From positions 76,678,291 to 76,742,290 of the forward strand of contig CM043948.1 of assembly GCA_014529385.2 (NCBI GenBank): a stretch of 64,000 nt of DNA, given 5' to 3'. Both the position numbers and the translations under genes were made by a program. The first letter of the stretch is position 1; every line of letters starts with the position of its first letter. The DNA comes from Adiantum capillus-veneris (lineage: Eukaryota; Streptophyta; Polypodiopsida; Polypodiales; Pteridaceae). The notes beneath the pieces were generated by a model. That model was not told the origin of the DNA, ran no database searches, and saw only the letters and a list, made by a program, of their open reading frames with translations. Below, one piece after another: positions 32,628-43,600 of this stretch.

Positions 32628-32933
32628 ATGGTCCTTTCTTTTAAAATTCTTAAGCCAATCAATGAGATGGATTATCAATTAAAGTTGCCCAACCATTGGC
32701 TCATGCACAATGTTTTCCATCAGAGCTTACTTAAGCCTTACAAAGGAGCGCCATTAAAAGAAGAAATAGTTGCAAAACGTCCAAAAATCAAAGATAAAGA
32801 AGAAGTACTTCAATTTGAGTCCATCTTACGACATGAAGACAAGGTATTAAGAAACGATAAGATTATCCGACGATATCTTATTAAGTTTAAGGATTATCTT
32901 TTAAAAGATGTTAGAGGGATACAAGGAACCTAG
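32628..32933 (+). pseudogene. Integrase C-terminus of element A, chromodomain-like
   Basis: 'ILKPINEMDYQLKLPNHWL', then 'NVFHQSLLKPYKG' is the typical Ty3 integrase C-terminal segment. 'SILRHEDKVLRNDKIIRRYL' then 'IKFKDY' matches the first half of a chromodomain. A stop at 32931 ends it before the W-E helix. Confidence 0.7.
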
Positions 32934-33325
32934 CTTAAGGATAATATGAACCTTGTCAATGCTTACAATGCTACACTAGAGTAAGCAAATGAAAATGCAT
33001 TTTAAATGAACAATGTTTTTCTCTTATAAGACTCATTCTCTTTCTTTTATTGTGCACAAAATTTAAGAAGTATGCATGCTTAGGATCATGTTTGTGGTGA
33101 TGATGTCTCTTAAACACCAAGTAAGACTTATCACTCTACTTTGGAAGTACGATATCAACTAAAGAGTAGACATGCTTGCAACAGCTAAGTCTCCCGAGCA
33201 CCAAATGGAATGATGTTGTAGGATAAAAAGGGATCCTCTACCCGCTAAGAAACATGGACTAATGACTAGGCTTTATCTTCTCTACCTCGTAATCGAGAAC
33301 GACTAAGTTTTCAAGAGAGAGGTAA

Positions 33326-33924
33326 TGTCATAAAATATAATAGCTAACTTTACCAAATGATTTTCTCATATTAAACTGATCATTTAATATAGGAAGATAG
33401 AAGGAGAACAAGAGTTAGGATATAGATATGTGCTTCTAGACCTATCTCAACAAGGGACCAAAAGGAGAAATGGTCGCATCTCAATAGGGGTCCAAAAGGA
33501 GGCGGTCTACCAAAGAGCACTGTGCAATAAGTGCTTCTAGACTTACCTCAGCAAAGGACCAAGAGGAGAGATGGTTACATCTCAATAGGGGTCCAAAAGG
33601 AGGTAGTCTATCAAAGAGCAATGTGCATCTAATGGAGCTTAAAAGACCTTACGGTTAGCTTCATTAAAGACCTCCAAAAGTTAGTGTTAAAAAGTCATTT
33701 GACCTTAGGCAAGCTAGGGTTGACCTTGAGGTGGAAATCCTACCCAAGCATGAGATGCTTGTCGTATTTGCTATAACTAAAGTGCTTAAAGTGTTTGTGG
33801 GAACCTTGGCCAAGCTTGAGGTGATTCTCATGCTTAAATGACTAAGGTTCTTGAAGTGTTCAATTCAAAAAACTCTCAAGAGGCATAAACGGTTTCCATG
33901 CTTAATTGACTAAGTGTTTGAAGT
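33326..33924 (+). repeat. 3' LTR of element A, left part
   Basis: Starts TGTCATAAAA at 33326 after a purine-rich tract (aagagagaggtaa). Aligned to 26512 onward, it is interrupted at 33925 by element B and resumes at 47396. Confidence 0.9.
33920..33924 (+). other. Target-site duplication GAAGT, left copy (element B)
   Basis: gaagt flanks element B here and at 47391-47395. The undisturbed A LTR reads 'cttgaagtgtccaattc' at this site (27120), so the duplication is confirmed by the sister LTR. Confidence 0.95.
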
Positions 33925-34506
33925 TGTGCACTCCTTGCCGCACTGTCGAAGCAAGGGACTTGCCGATACACCGTGTACGAGCCGCAGACGGCTCCAAGCA
34001 CACAACTAGTTTAACTAGTAAGCTCAAAGAGGGCAATGGTGTGTCACTCACCGCCTTATGCTCCTTCCGTAGAGGATTCCTCGCCGCGAAGAAGAGGGAG
34101 ACGCCGCTACGCCGCGCTCAACCGCCTCGCTGCCGTCGTGCCGCCGCAACGCTCGATCGCACACACACTCTCACACTCTCTCTCTCTCTCTCACACGCAC
34201 ACACACAAGGAGATGGTGAAGGAGAAGGTGGAGATGGAGCAAGAGCAGCTTCTATTGCACAATGAGAGAATGACTCAATTTTAGGTTTAATTGGCTTTTA
34301 TGTGAGCTCACCCCATTCACACTTGGGCGCCCATGCTTAGCCAACTAACCCTAGCATGTTCGTGTTAGAGTGCGCCTCTCATTGACGATCACTCTACCTT
34401 TTCCTATTGGACCGACAAGCCCGGTGCCTGACTCTACTTAAATAAATAATACGGTTACAGTGTCCGTCGTAGGCGATAGGGTGTCCGTGAGCCACGAGGG
34501 TTAACA
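33925..34506 (-). repeat. 3' LTR of element B
   Basis: 582 bp. In element orientation it starts TGTTAACCCTCG and ends GGAGTGCACA. It differs from the other LTR by a shorter CT run near 34170-34190 and by about seven transitions. Confidence 0.95.
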
Positions 34507-34520
34507 TTGCCCCCTTCCTG
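34507..34520 (-). promoter_or_regulatory. Polypurine tract of element B
   Basis: The minus strand reads AGGAAGGGGGCAA directly before the 3' LTR start TGTTAACC. Confidence 0.85.
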
Positions 34521-35733
34521 ATGTAGATTCCGTCCTCGGAAGCTATTGAGTTGAAGCTTGGTATGTCCATGTTGTAGAGCATCTAGATTTGAATCTGCAA
34601 GGCAAAGTCACTGTTTTAGCAAGCGGAATTATATTGCCATAAATCATGAGGGGAATGTAAAGTACATGTGGAAATGAGTAAATGCAAGATTTATGAAATG
34701 TTAGAGTGCCATTAAGGACAAATAAATTGCACTTTGAGTAAATTAATTAATCAAGAGTTTTGAGCTTATGGGTGAGTCTATCAATTAGTTAGCTATGACT
34801 AAGGTTAAAACAACTACTCTAGTACTAGCTAAGCTAAGAAGATTATCTAAATGCAAGATTCCCTAATTATGCTTTTCAGCTTTGATTAGCCAACTCGCTC
34901 TCACAACTGCAAACAAAAGCTTGAAATGTTAACTGTAAGCTCAATGGAAGTCTTTTAATTTTTTATTTTTATTTTTATTTTTTCAATACTTTTTTACTTT
35001 AGGTCACAATCATGTGACGCGTGTGCTTATTTTGTATGTCCGGGGTTTTTTGCTTCTCAAGGAAAAGCGCCCACACTGGGAACCTCTAGGGCTCTAGTAC
35101 CATAGACAATACATGTGAGTGAAGTACCAATTCAAGCCAGGATTTCTCTTCCAGCGTAAGATTTTTCATTTGTGGCACTTATGTTTTTTTCTTTTTTTTG
35201 CTTCCATTTCCTTGGTATTCGCACTAGTGTTTTTTGTTGTTTGAGTGAGCAAGCCTTTCTCTGCCTAAAACATTCCTAAGGTCTCAAATACTCGGATAAT
35301 TTTATTAGCTAGGCCTAGTGGTCAAGTAAATGAGTTAACCTAAAGTCACGGTCTCTTAATCTCCAGGCTCATCCATAAGATTAAACTGGAGTTCAATCAA
35401 CTTAAGCAAAGACAAATTTATACATCTATAATGGCAGATAACATCATAACTATTGCACTCAAACAAAGAATGAAAAATCATTATTAGCAATTACACATCC
35501 ACCAACATGAATCATGGAAAGTAGTACACCTGGAGGTATGGAGTGGCTCATTTCGTTGAAGCAGATGTCCTCAGCCATGTGGATGGAGATCCATATAAGT
35601 CCTACCTAACACATCCAAAAACAGGCACTATACCTCTAGGAGGCATGTCAGTGTGAAAAATTAAAACTCCTAAAAAACAAACTCAAAACACAATCTAGAC
35701 CCCTAACCTACCTATCTGTCACCCCTTTTAGAA
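34521..35733 (-). other. Noncoding 3' region of element B
   Basis: About 1.2 kb between the last open frame and the polypurine tract. Noncoding, with a T-rich run near 34955-35000. No domain was recognised. Confidence 0.6.
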
Positions 35734-36165
35734 TCAAGGAAAGAGGATATTATATAAACCGGGTGGCCACCCTAAGGCTAGGCCTCTATCCTCATCATCT
35801 AGATAAATAAAATCGTTGTCCGTGAGGCCATAGTCTTCCTCGGTCTCTATTAGTTCCTCTTCATCATCCTCTTGTGCAAGCATGCTAATCAAGAACCTCG
35901 CGATGCGTGGATACTCATCTTGTGCAAAAGAATAAGCATGTGCCATTGGAGACACATTCGCTACTGGGTAGGGATCACTAGTTAGACATAGACGTATCAG
36001 CCATTCTAACTCCTCAAAATTTCTCTCACATGCAAGGCTCTCTATCAAATCCCATTCGCAAGAAAGTATAGGGTAGCATACGTAGAACACTTGAGGAAAA
36101 GACAAAGGGTACCTTTCATCAAAAATAGAAGTGCATGCCTCTGGTGAAGTAGCCATTTCTGACAA
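35734..36165 (-). CDS. Small acidic accessory frame of element B
   Basis: 143 residues starting MSEMATSPEACTSIF. The middle is aromatic and Cys/Leu-rich (FPQVFYVCYPILSCEWDLIE, ERNFEELEWLIRLC). The C-terminus is strongly acidic (QEDDEEELIETEEDY). No transmembrane segment, zinc knuckle or protease motif is visible. It is intact and lies between the second protease region and the 3' LTR, the place where Athila/Tat-type elements carry env-like or extra frames. I do not recognise it. Confidence 0.45.
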   Translation of the reverse strand: MSEMATSPEACTSIFDERYPLSFPQVFYVCYPILSCEWDLIESLACERNFEELEWLIRLCLTSDPYPVANVSPMAHAYSFAQDEYPRIARFLISMLAQEDDEEELIETEEDYGLTDNDFIYLDDEDRGLALGWPPGLYNILFP

Positions 36166-36436
36166 GACAGATAGATTTGGTTAGGCCTTTAAAACATAAG
36201 AGTTGTTTTTGTGTGTTGCTTGAATTGACACGGTGAATTTGGACTTATATGTAAGATCTGATAGGGTGCTCTCTCGTTGCTAGTCGCTCTTGCTCTTTAC
36301 TATTTTTGTTTTTTGTGAGTATAAGGCTATATATATACATTCCCTAAGATTGGAATTGAGAGGTCAGGGAGGAAGGTTGAGAGGGGAGCGAGTGAATGAT
36401 TGATGTTAGCAAACACTCCCCCCTTCCTTGGGTAGA

Positions 36437-38051
36437 TCATACCTTTTGGAAGGAGGTCGTCACCTTTTGAAACCAATTGTTCCAAGTTGTTATGGGTGAA
36501 GGTTTTAACCAATAGTTTTTGACCGCCCTATGCGTTTCATCTAGTTGCAAGGGTGGTAAGGTACTCTCCCATGATTTTATTGGCAACGTTGTTGTAGGTG
36601 GTGAACTTACCCCGGGAGGTGCAAACTCTTTCGTGCTTGTATGGATATGTACAGTGGTAGGTGGAGGTTGTGTCGAAGCTTCTATTTGCGTATAGGAACT
36701 ACATGAAGAGCAAGAAGCTTCATTTGATTTCCCTGTTCCTGAGCTAGGTGGAACAAATCGTTCTTTCTTTGGTACCCAAACTAGCTCTAGATCGGGTGTG
36801 TAACATTCCATGATTTTTTCTTTTCCGCGATTTTCAATTTGTTTTGGAGCCACAGGATTGGGTTTACATGGGCCAGGTGACAGGTAAGAGTACACTTTAC
36901 GTTTGGGCACCCAGATTTGATCATTTCCTTCATAGTATCCTTGGGCTTCCAATAGTCGTTTAGGAATCCAACGCAACGTTTCTTTACATTTCTTGGAGTG
37001 AGTGAGACGGTTCTTACTAGGTTTCCGTTTTTTTGCATCAACCATGCTCACTACAGAGGCTTTAGGGACCCACTTGTATGTTTTCTGTGTTATATTAGGA
37101 TGGTTCTTGTGTGTCTCAAGCTTTCTTTCAACTACATCAGTTGAAACTCTAGAGAGTTGGGCTATGGGGACGTATGGTTCAACCTCCTGGACATGCAATG
37201 TCTTGGGTTTTATTTCCTTAGGCAATATCTCAGGGACTATGGCTTGAGTGGTAGGGCTAAGAGTTGGTTTTTGCGTTGTAACACCCCCAGTCCCCCAATC
37301 AATAGTGCATTTGGTGGCTATCATCCACGTGCGGCCTAGGTTTATATTACCCTCCATAGTTCCAGTAGGCATGACCAAAAAGTCTTGAGCTACAATCCCA
37401 TTGTCATAACTGACAGAAGTGTGCCAGATTCCAAAAATCGTAGTTTTTTTTCTTGTTGACACCCTTGACTTGGATAATACCCTCAGATAGAGGTGGCTTC
37501 CCTAACTGACACCACACCCCATAGGATAGCAGATTATATTTAGCACCCGTGTCCAATAAGGCGTTATATAGCACTTTTCCATAGGCACTATTTAACTCAA
37601 TGGGGTATCGTAGAGGTGTGTCAGAGTCCAACCCATCCTCTTCGATTTCCACGTGGAATGCATTTGTGACTCCAAGGTTAGCCTCTCGTTTTTGTTTTAT
37701 ACGTTGTTGTCGCTCCTTAGCCTCAGCCTGAGCTTGTATCTTGTTTAACTCGGTTTGTGCTTTGGCGGCCTTCTTTTGATGAATGGCCCGTAGTTCTTCT
37801 TGGCTTAAAGGATCATAATATCTTTTGAATTTACTCCCATTGAGGAATCCAATGGTTTCAACTCCATCAAGAGTTTCCACACGAAGGGTACCTTGTGGGG
37901 TAATTTCACATACTCTATATGGTCCTTTACCAGCATATTTCAACTTTTTCTTCTCTTTACGTACTCCATACATAAGGACTTTATCACCAACTTTGATGTC
38001 CTTGTCCTTCACATGGCGATCAAACCACTTCTTTCTCCTATCCTTTTCCAC
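36437..38051 (-). pseudogene. Integrase tail, second retropepsin-like domain and WVPK-repeat linker of B
   Basis: Two minus-strand frames, 38051-37404 and 37462-36437, join through a frameshift in an A-run (plus-strand T-run near 37445-37451). First comes an integrase end with a GPY-type motif (GKGPYRVCEITPQGTLRV), then a Gln/Lys/Ala-rich coiled coil. A complete second retropepsin-like domain follows: 'YNALLDTGAKYNLLSYGVW' (D-T-G at about 37549-37557), a flap region, and 'NLGRTWMIATKCTIDW' at about 37288-37335. After it are four W[VI]PK motifs (YKWVPK, LRWIPK, QIWVPK, LVWVPK) in a basic linker. The role of the second domain is unknown. Possible explanations are domain duplication, capture, or a relic of another element. 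Confidence 0.7.
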
Positions 38052-40636
38052 AAGAGCATTTTTGCACAGCCAACTGTCTCTCTTCGTCTAGTTTTTCTAA
38101 TATACAAACGCTCGGTTAAGGGGTTACCATTCCATCCTTCTTGCGAAGCTACCCTAAGACTAGGAATGACAAACTCCCAAGGCATAACCGCTTCTTGGCC
38201 GTATACCATTTTGAATGGCGTACAATTAATAGCCACTTTATAAGCAGTATGATAAGCCCATAGAGCAGATGTCAACTTCAAATCCCAATCAGTGCGATGA
38301 GCTTCTACCGTCTTGGTTAAAATAGAGATTAGAGTCTTGTTGGTGCTCTCGGCTTGTCCATTAGCTTGCGGGTAATAAGGTGTAGACTTATGGTGGGATA
38401 TCATAAAGGTCGTGGTAAGCTCTCTTATTACCTCATTTATAAAATGGGTACCATTATCACTAACAATTTCAAAAGGGCAACCAAATCTTGTGATAATGTT
38501 CTCAAAAAGAAACTTAGCTGTTGTCCTCGCGTCAGCTTTTGGTGAAGCCTTAGCTTCAGCCCACTTTGTTACATAGTCCGTAGCAACTAGAATATATCGA
38601 GATTGAGTGTTGCGAGCTGCGGGACTAATTGGACCTACAAAGTCTAAGCCCCATTTTTCAAATGGTTGGGTTACTTTAATAGGATGTAAGGGCATTCTAT
38701 CTTTGCGCTGTGTGGTCTTGTAACGTTGGCACTCATCACACCCTTTTGCAAAAAGTGATGCATCCTTAAATAAAGTTGGCCACCAATAGCCTGATTGCAG
38801 CACCTTTCTAGCAGTCAGGTCTCCTGAAAAATGTCCTCCTGCTATGCCCATATGTGCTTCTTGCAAGATATACAAATATTCATCCTCGCGGGCACAACGC
38901 CTAAGAATATCATCCTTGCCTAATCTATACAGAGTTCCGGCAATCAAACAATAGGGCTCACATTCTTTTACTAGCCTTCGAGCGATATCCTTACGAAGTT
39001 CCTTGGGTGGAAAACCATTAACTAAAAAGTTAACAATGTTCTCACTCCATTCAGGCATAGTCTCAACTATGAATAGGGAAGTATCGGGTAATTCATCATC
39101 AACTCCTGTAGGGGCTTCACCATTGGGTATGCGAGACAAATGATCAGCCATGACGTGCCTTTTACCGGGTCTCACTACAATCGTGAAATCAAACTCCAGA
39201 AGAATTAACAACCATCGTGTGATTCTTCCTGTGGAGCATGGCTTGTTTACCAGATACAGCAACGCTTGATGGTCCACATAAAATACAAACTTGTTTGCCA
39301 GAAGGTAGTAGCGAAATTTCTTTACTGCATAAACCATTGCCAAACCTTCTCGCTCTGTAGTGGTGTAGTTCCTTTCAGCATCGTTCAATTGACGGCTTGC
39401 AAAGCTAATGGGATAGTCCAATTTATGTTCTCCTGGTTGAGTGAGAACACACCCAATAGCAAAGTTTGATGCATCAATATGCACATGGAAAATGACATCC
39501 CAGTTAGGTGTCCTTAAAATCGGAGCACTTGCTAGTGTTTTCTTCAATTGTTCATAGGCCTGGTCACACTCTTCAGTCCATTTAAATTCAATGAGAAGCT
39601 TGTACAAAGGACGTGCTATCTCAGCGAAAAATAAAATAAACCGTCGATAATAACCCACATGTCCCATGAACCTTTGAACTCCCTTGTAATTGGTTGGTGG
39701 TGGTAACTCTAGAATCACTTTAATTTTGCTCTCATCGGTTGAGATACCATTCTTGGATACTATATGCCCTAAAATAACTCCATGCTTGACCCAAAATTGG
39801 CATTTGAACAGGTTCAATGAGATACGATATAACCTACACATTTCAAACACCTTCCGCAAACATGATAGATGTTCTTTCCAAGAAGAGTAAACACAAAGGT
39901 TGTCTAAGAAAGCTTCACAAAACTCTCTCAAATATTCTTTAAAAGCAGTGTTTATTAATCGTTGGAATGTAGCAGGGGCATTTGTTAAGCCAAAAGCCAT
40001 CACACAAAATGCAAACACGCCAAATTCTGTGATGAAGGCAGTTTTAGCTTGGTCCTCTAGCGCTATCGTGATTTGGTTGTAGCCTGAGTACCCATCTAGA
40101 AAGCTATAAGCTTCCTTGCCTGCAACTCTTTCGAGTACATGTTCGGAATATGGTAGGGGGTAATGGTCTCTTCTAGTAGCTGCATTAACTTTTTTGAGGT
40201 CCACTCACACCCTGAGTTTCCCATTCTTTTTTGGCACGATAACTATTGGAGACACCCATTCAGAGTGTTCAATAGGATATATGAACCCACATTTGATAAG
40301 CTTTTCTAGTTCTTCTTGAATGATCTTTGCGTACTTAGGATTCATCGGGTAGGGTCTTTGTTGTACGGGCTTCGCAGTGCTAATCATAGGGATTGTATGT
40401 TGGACCACAGAAGGTGGAACACCTTTCATATCATGGTATGTCCAAGCGAATACGTCCTTGAATTCCTTGAGAAGCTCTTTGAGGACCGCCTCTTCAACTT
40501 CTGTGAGGTCTTGGGCAATAAAAACAGGTTTTGATTCTTCACCGGGGTCAGCTAATTCTATTTCTTTAACTATTTCCGGACCATCATAGATTCCATTATT
40601 CCCATCGATAGGTATTCTTTGGGCTTTTGTGTACAC
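38009..40636 (-). pseudogene. pol: Reverse transcriptase, RNase H and integrase of element B
   Basis: Frames 40636-40205 and 40204-38009 are in the same phase, separated only by a TGA. RT fingers: 'LEKLIKCGFIYPIEHSEWVS', 'PIVIVPKKNGKLRV'. Palm: 'FLDGYSGYNQI', 'AFGLTNAPATFQRL'. The catalytic box reads FLDN instead of FLDD (39899-39904). RNase H has 'HVHIDASNFAIGCVLTQ', 'TTEREGLAMVYAVKKFRYYL' and 'VDHQALLYLV'. Integrase has an HHCC finger (HMGIAGGHF to CDECQ) and a DDE core with 'KWGLDFVGPI', 'IVSDNGTHF' and 'PQANGQAES'. The frame is lost near 38090-38060, where single-base shifts separate it from the tail at 38051. Confidence 0.9.
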
Positions 40637-40672
40637 AACCTTTGCTTCCCCTGTGGTGTAAGATTTGAAATG

Positions 40673-43600
40673 TTATGGTGCAGGATGCAAGTCTGTGGAT
40701 TCTGGTTGTGCTTTGGTTTGTGCTTCCATTTCTGCTTTCTTGTGTTGTCGAGCTAACTCTTGGTTTTGACGCCTCCTTGCAGTGCGGCTCAACTTTGGCT
40801 TGTCTATGATCTCTAATTGGGCTATGTCATGGGGTCGTGGTCTACACCACATAACATTTTGGAGATATTCACCCCAATTGTCTACCAATTTTCGATGAGC
40901 ATCACATGCCCCTATATAGCTGAGCCATTCTGCTGAGGATCTCTTCTTTTTTATCCTAGCACGTACATTGGCTCGATATCGACGCCTCTTAAGGTTTTTC
41001 TTTTTCTTATTTGAGACCTGCTTTTGATTTGCATTTAGATCTGGCTCACTAAAGGAGTCCTCGTTGGTGTCCTCTTCACTCTCGGGGGAGCTATCATTGG
41101 TTGATGTGCTCGGTCCTTCCGAATGTTTTGACTCTGAACTTGCTCCACTCTCTAATTCATGAGATTCAGAATCCGCTTCACTCTGGGAGTCAGTGTCCAA
41201 GTCGTGTTGGTCAAAGTCTTCTATTGAGCTATCGGTGTCACTGTCAGATTGGTCCACAATTGCCTTGCCCTTAGAAGATGCATGTATGGCACTTATCATG
41301 TTCAGAGGTGCAATTTGTGGTACCTCTTCCCCCTCTGGTGTGACCCAAGTGGTTCCTCTATTTCCCCAGGTATCTATGGTTGCAGCTAGGTGTACCCAGT
41401 CTACGTTGTCTGATTCCGTCATACCCGGTAACACATCCATGTAAGGAGAATCTTGGCCAATGTCTGTATCCTTCTTACAAGTGTAACAATATTGTAGTGG
41501 GGCCGAGTGAACTGTGGTGTCAGAGCGATGATCAATAATGGTTTTACTCCCTAAGGGGTGTACCTTACCAGTCACCAAATCCACTCTAAGGACAGAGTCT
41601 TGGAATTGCAAATAGACATGATTTTTAGACCAATCATGAACCATTTGTGCTTCCCTCATGAATGGTCGTCCTAAAATCATTTCATATGACCTAAGGTGTT
41701 TAGAGAAATCCATTACAATGAACGTATGTCGTACCTTGTGTCCTAGAACTTTGATCTTAAGATCCTTGAGCATCCCCATAGGTTTGGCTATGGTACCATT
41801 TGCCATCTTTACCACAATGTTAGTAACACTGAGGCGGGGTTTTCCAATGGATTCCCAACAATCTTTTGTAACGATGCTAACTCCCGCACCACCATCAAGA
41901 ATTCCCTTTATAGTTAATCCCTTGGTAGTGATGGGTAGGGTCGCATTAGACTCGTCGCCTTCAAAATACTGCCCTAATTCGTTAATGGGTACCTCGATCA
42001 CAGACTCGTGTCCATCTAAGTCAAGTGATTGCACATGATTTTCCTCATCAATCATAATCGAGTCAGGCCTATTTGGTTGTGCAAACTGCGGTAATCCCGT
42101 TCCTAGCTCTCCGTTAAGGAATGCTCGAAGTGCAAGGAATAACTCAGGATCTCCATACAGCTTTGCTATGATCGTGGTTCGGACCTCAGAAGACATGAAG
42201 TCCACTAGTTTGGCAACATTCATTGGCTTTTTGCAGGGTGTAGGTCCTTGACTAGGAACTGGTGAGGATGGAATCTCATATTCCTCAATGGGATCAGGTA
42301 TTCCTTCGTTAAACATCCTTTCCAACAAAAAAGGTGTATGCTCACTTCCTGATGCCCCGTCCTCACTCCCTTCTTGGATGATACTAGATATGGCTAACGG
42401 TCTATGGTTCATGTGGGGTGGATGAACTTGCGTGGGAAACACTGTGTCATGAATTTTGACATGCATGGGTTCTGGTTCTAGTTTCCTTTGAGTCTCCTCC
42501 ACTAAACCTCTTAGATGTTTCACCTGCTCAATCTCGTCTACTGGGTTTGGATACGTCCCAATCTTCTTTTTACGATTCTTCCCTTTTTGCCCCTGCGGTT
42601 TATCTTGGGGGTCTTGGATTGGATTTGGAAACACTTGTAGTGTTTTCAGAGGCTCTTTATGGTTTTCATTTGGTTCCATGTTACGGTTTTCTTTGTCGGT
42701 CTTTCCCTTTGTGGTATTGGTTCTAGTCTCCATTGTCTCGATTGAATCTGAATCATCCTCGAGGTCATTCATATACACGGGGTCATCTCCTGTTCCTATG
42801 TTTGTTTTGGAACTTGGCTTTGAATTTCCCGTATTCTGCGACCTCTTCCTTCGCGTCTTCTTTTTCTTTGCTTGGATAACTGACGCGGTATCTCTCTCTT
42901 CGAGGATATGGCCTGGCCCTTGAAGCATGGACCGTGAAATCGCATAAGCGGGTGCGACGGGTGGTATTGGCGATGTCACACTAGCAATTTCGACCAAATT
43001 TAGGGGTGTGATTTTAGGCGCATTTGGGTTATAGGGGCATTGGGCAATCAAGTGATCTATGCCACAACGATTACATGTGAGTATTGGCATTGCAGACGTG
43101 CTCCCTTGATTCATTTGCATCTGTGCAGCATTCTTTTGCAGCCTAATAGGGCACTCCGCTACCCGATGTGGTCCACCACACTCGTAGCATTGAAGAGGTG
43201 GCCTCCTAGCCTGGGTGTTGATATTTTGACCTCTGGATGCGAGAGCAGCAGCTTGATAAACCGGCTTGACTTGCCCCCAACAATCTTCCATGTAGTATAT
43301 AGGACACTCTTCCAATGTATCAAGTCCGTAGGCAATACTAGTGTCTATTTCCTCCTCACAGCCATCTGCATAAGCATTTGATGGCTCGCAACCCACTTGG
43401 TTCATAGGGGCGACTCTTGGATGCGGGGGCTGCGGTCCTAGCACAGGAGGTGGTAGCGGTGTAGCTTGTACAACATTTTGAGGTCTAGGGACCATGTGTT
43501 GCTGTCGTTGCTCAACAGGTGGAGCAGGCATCAATACAGGAGCTCGAGGTGCATCCGTCCAGGCTACAGGTGGTCTATTTGCCATAATGCGTTTGATCAT

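Noticed and set aside
35734-36165. Envelope protein assignment for the 143-residue frame of element B
   Set aside because: No signal peptide, transmembrane segment or fusion-like region is visible. Only the position is env-like.
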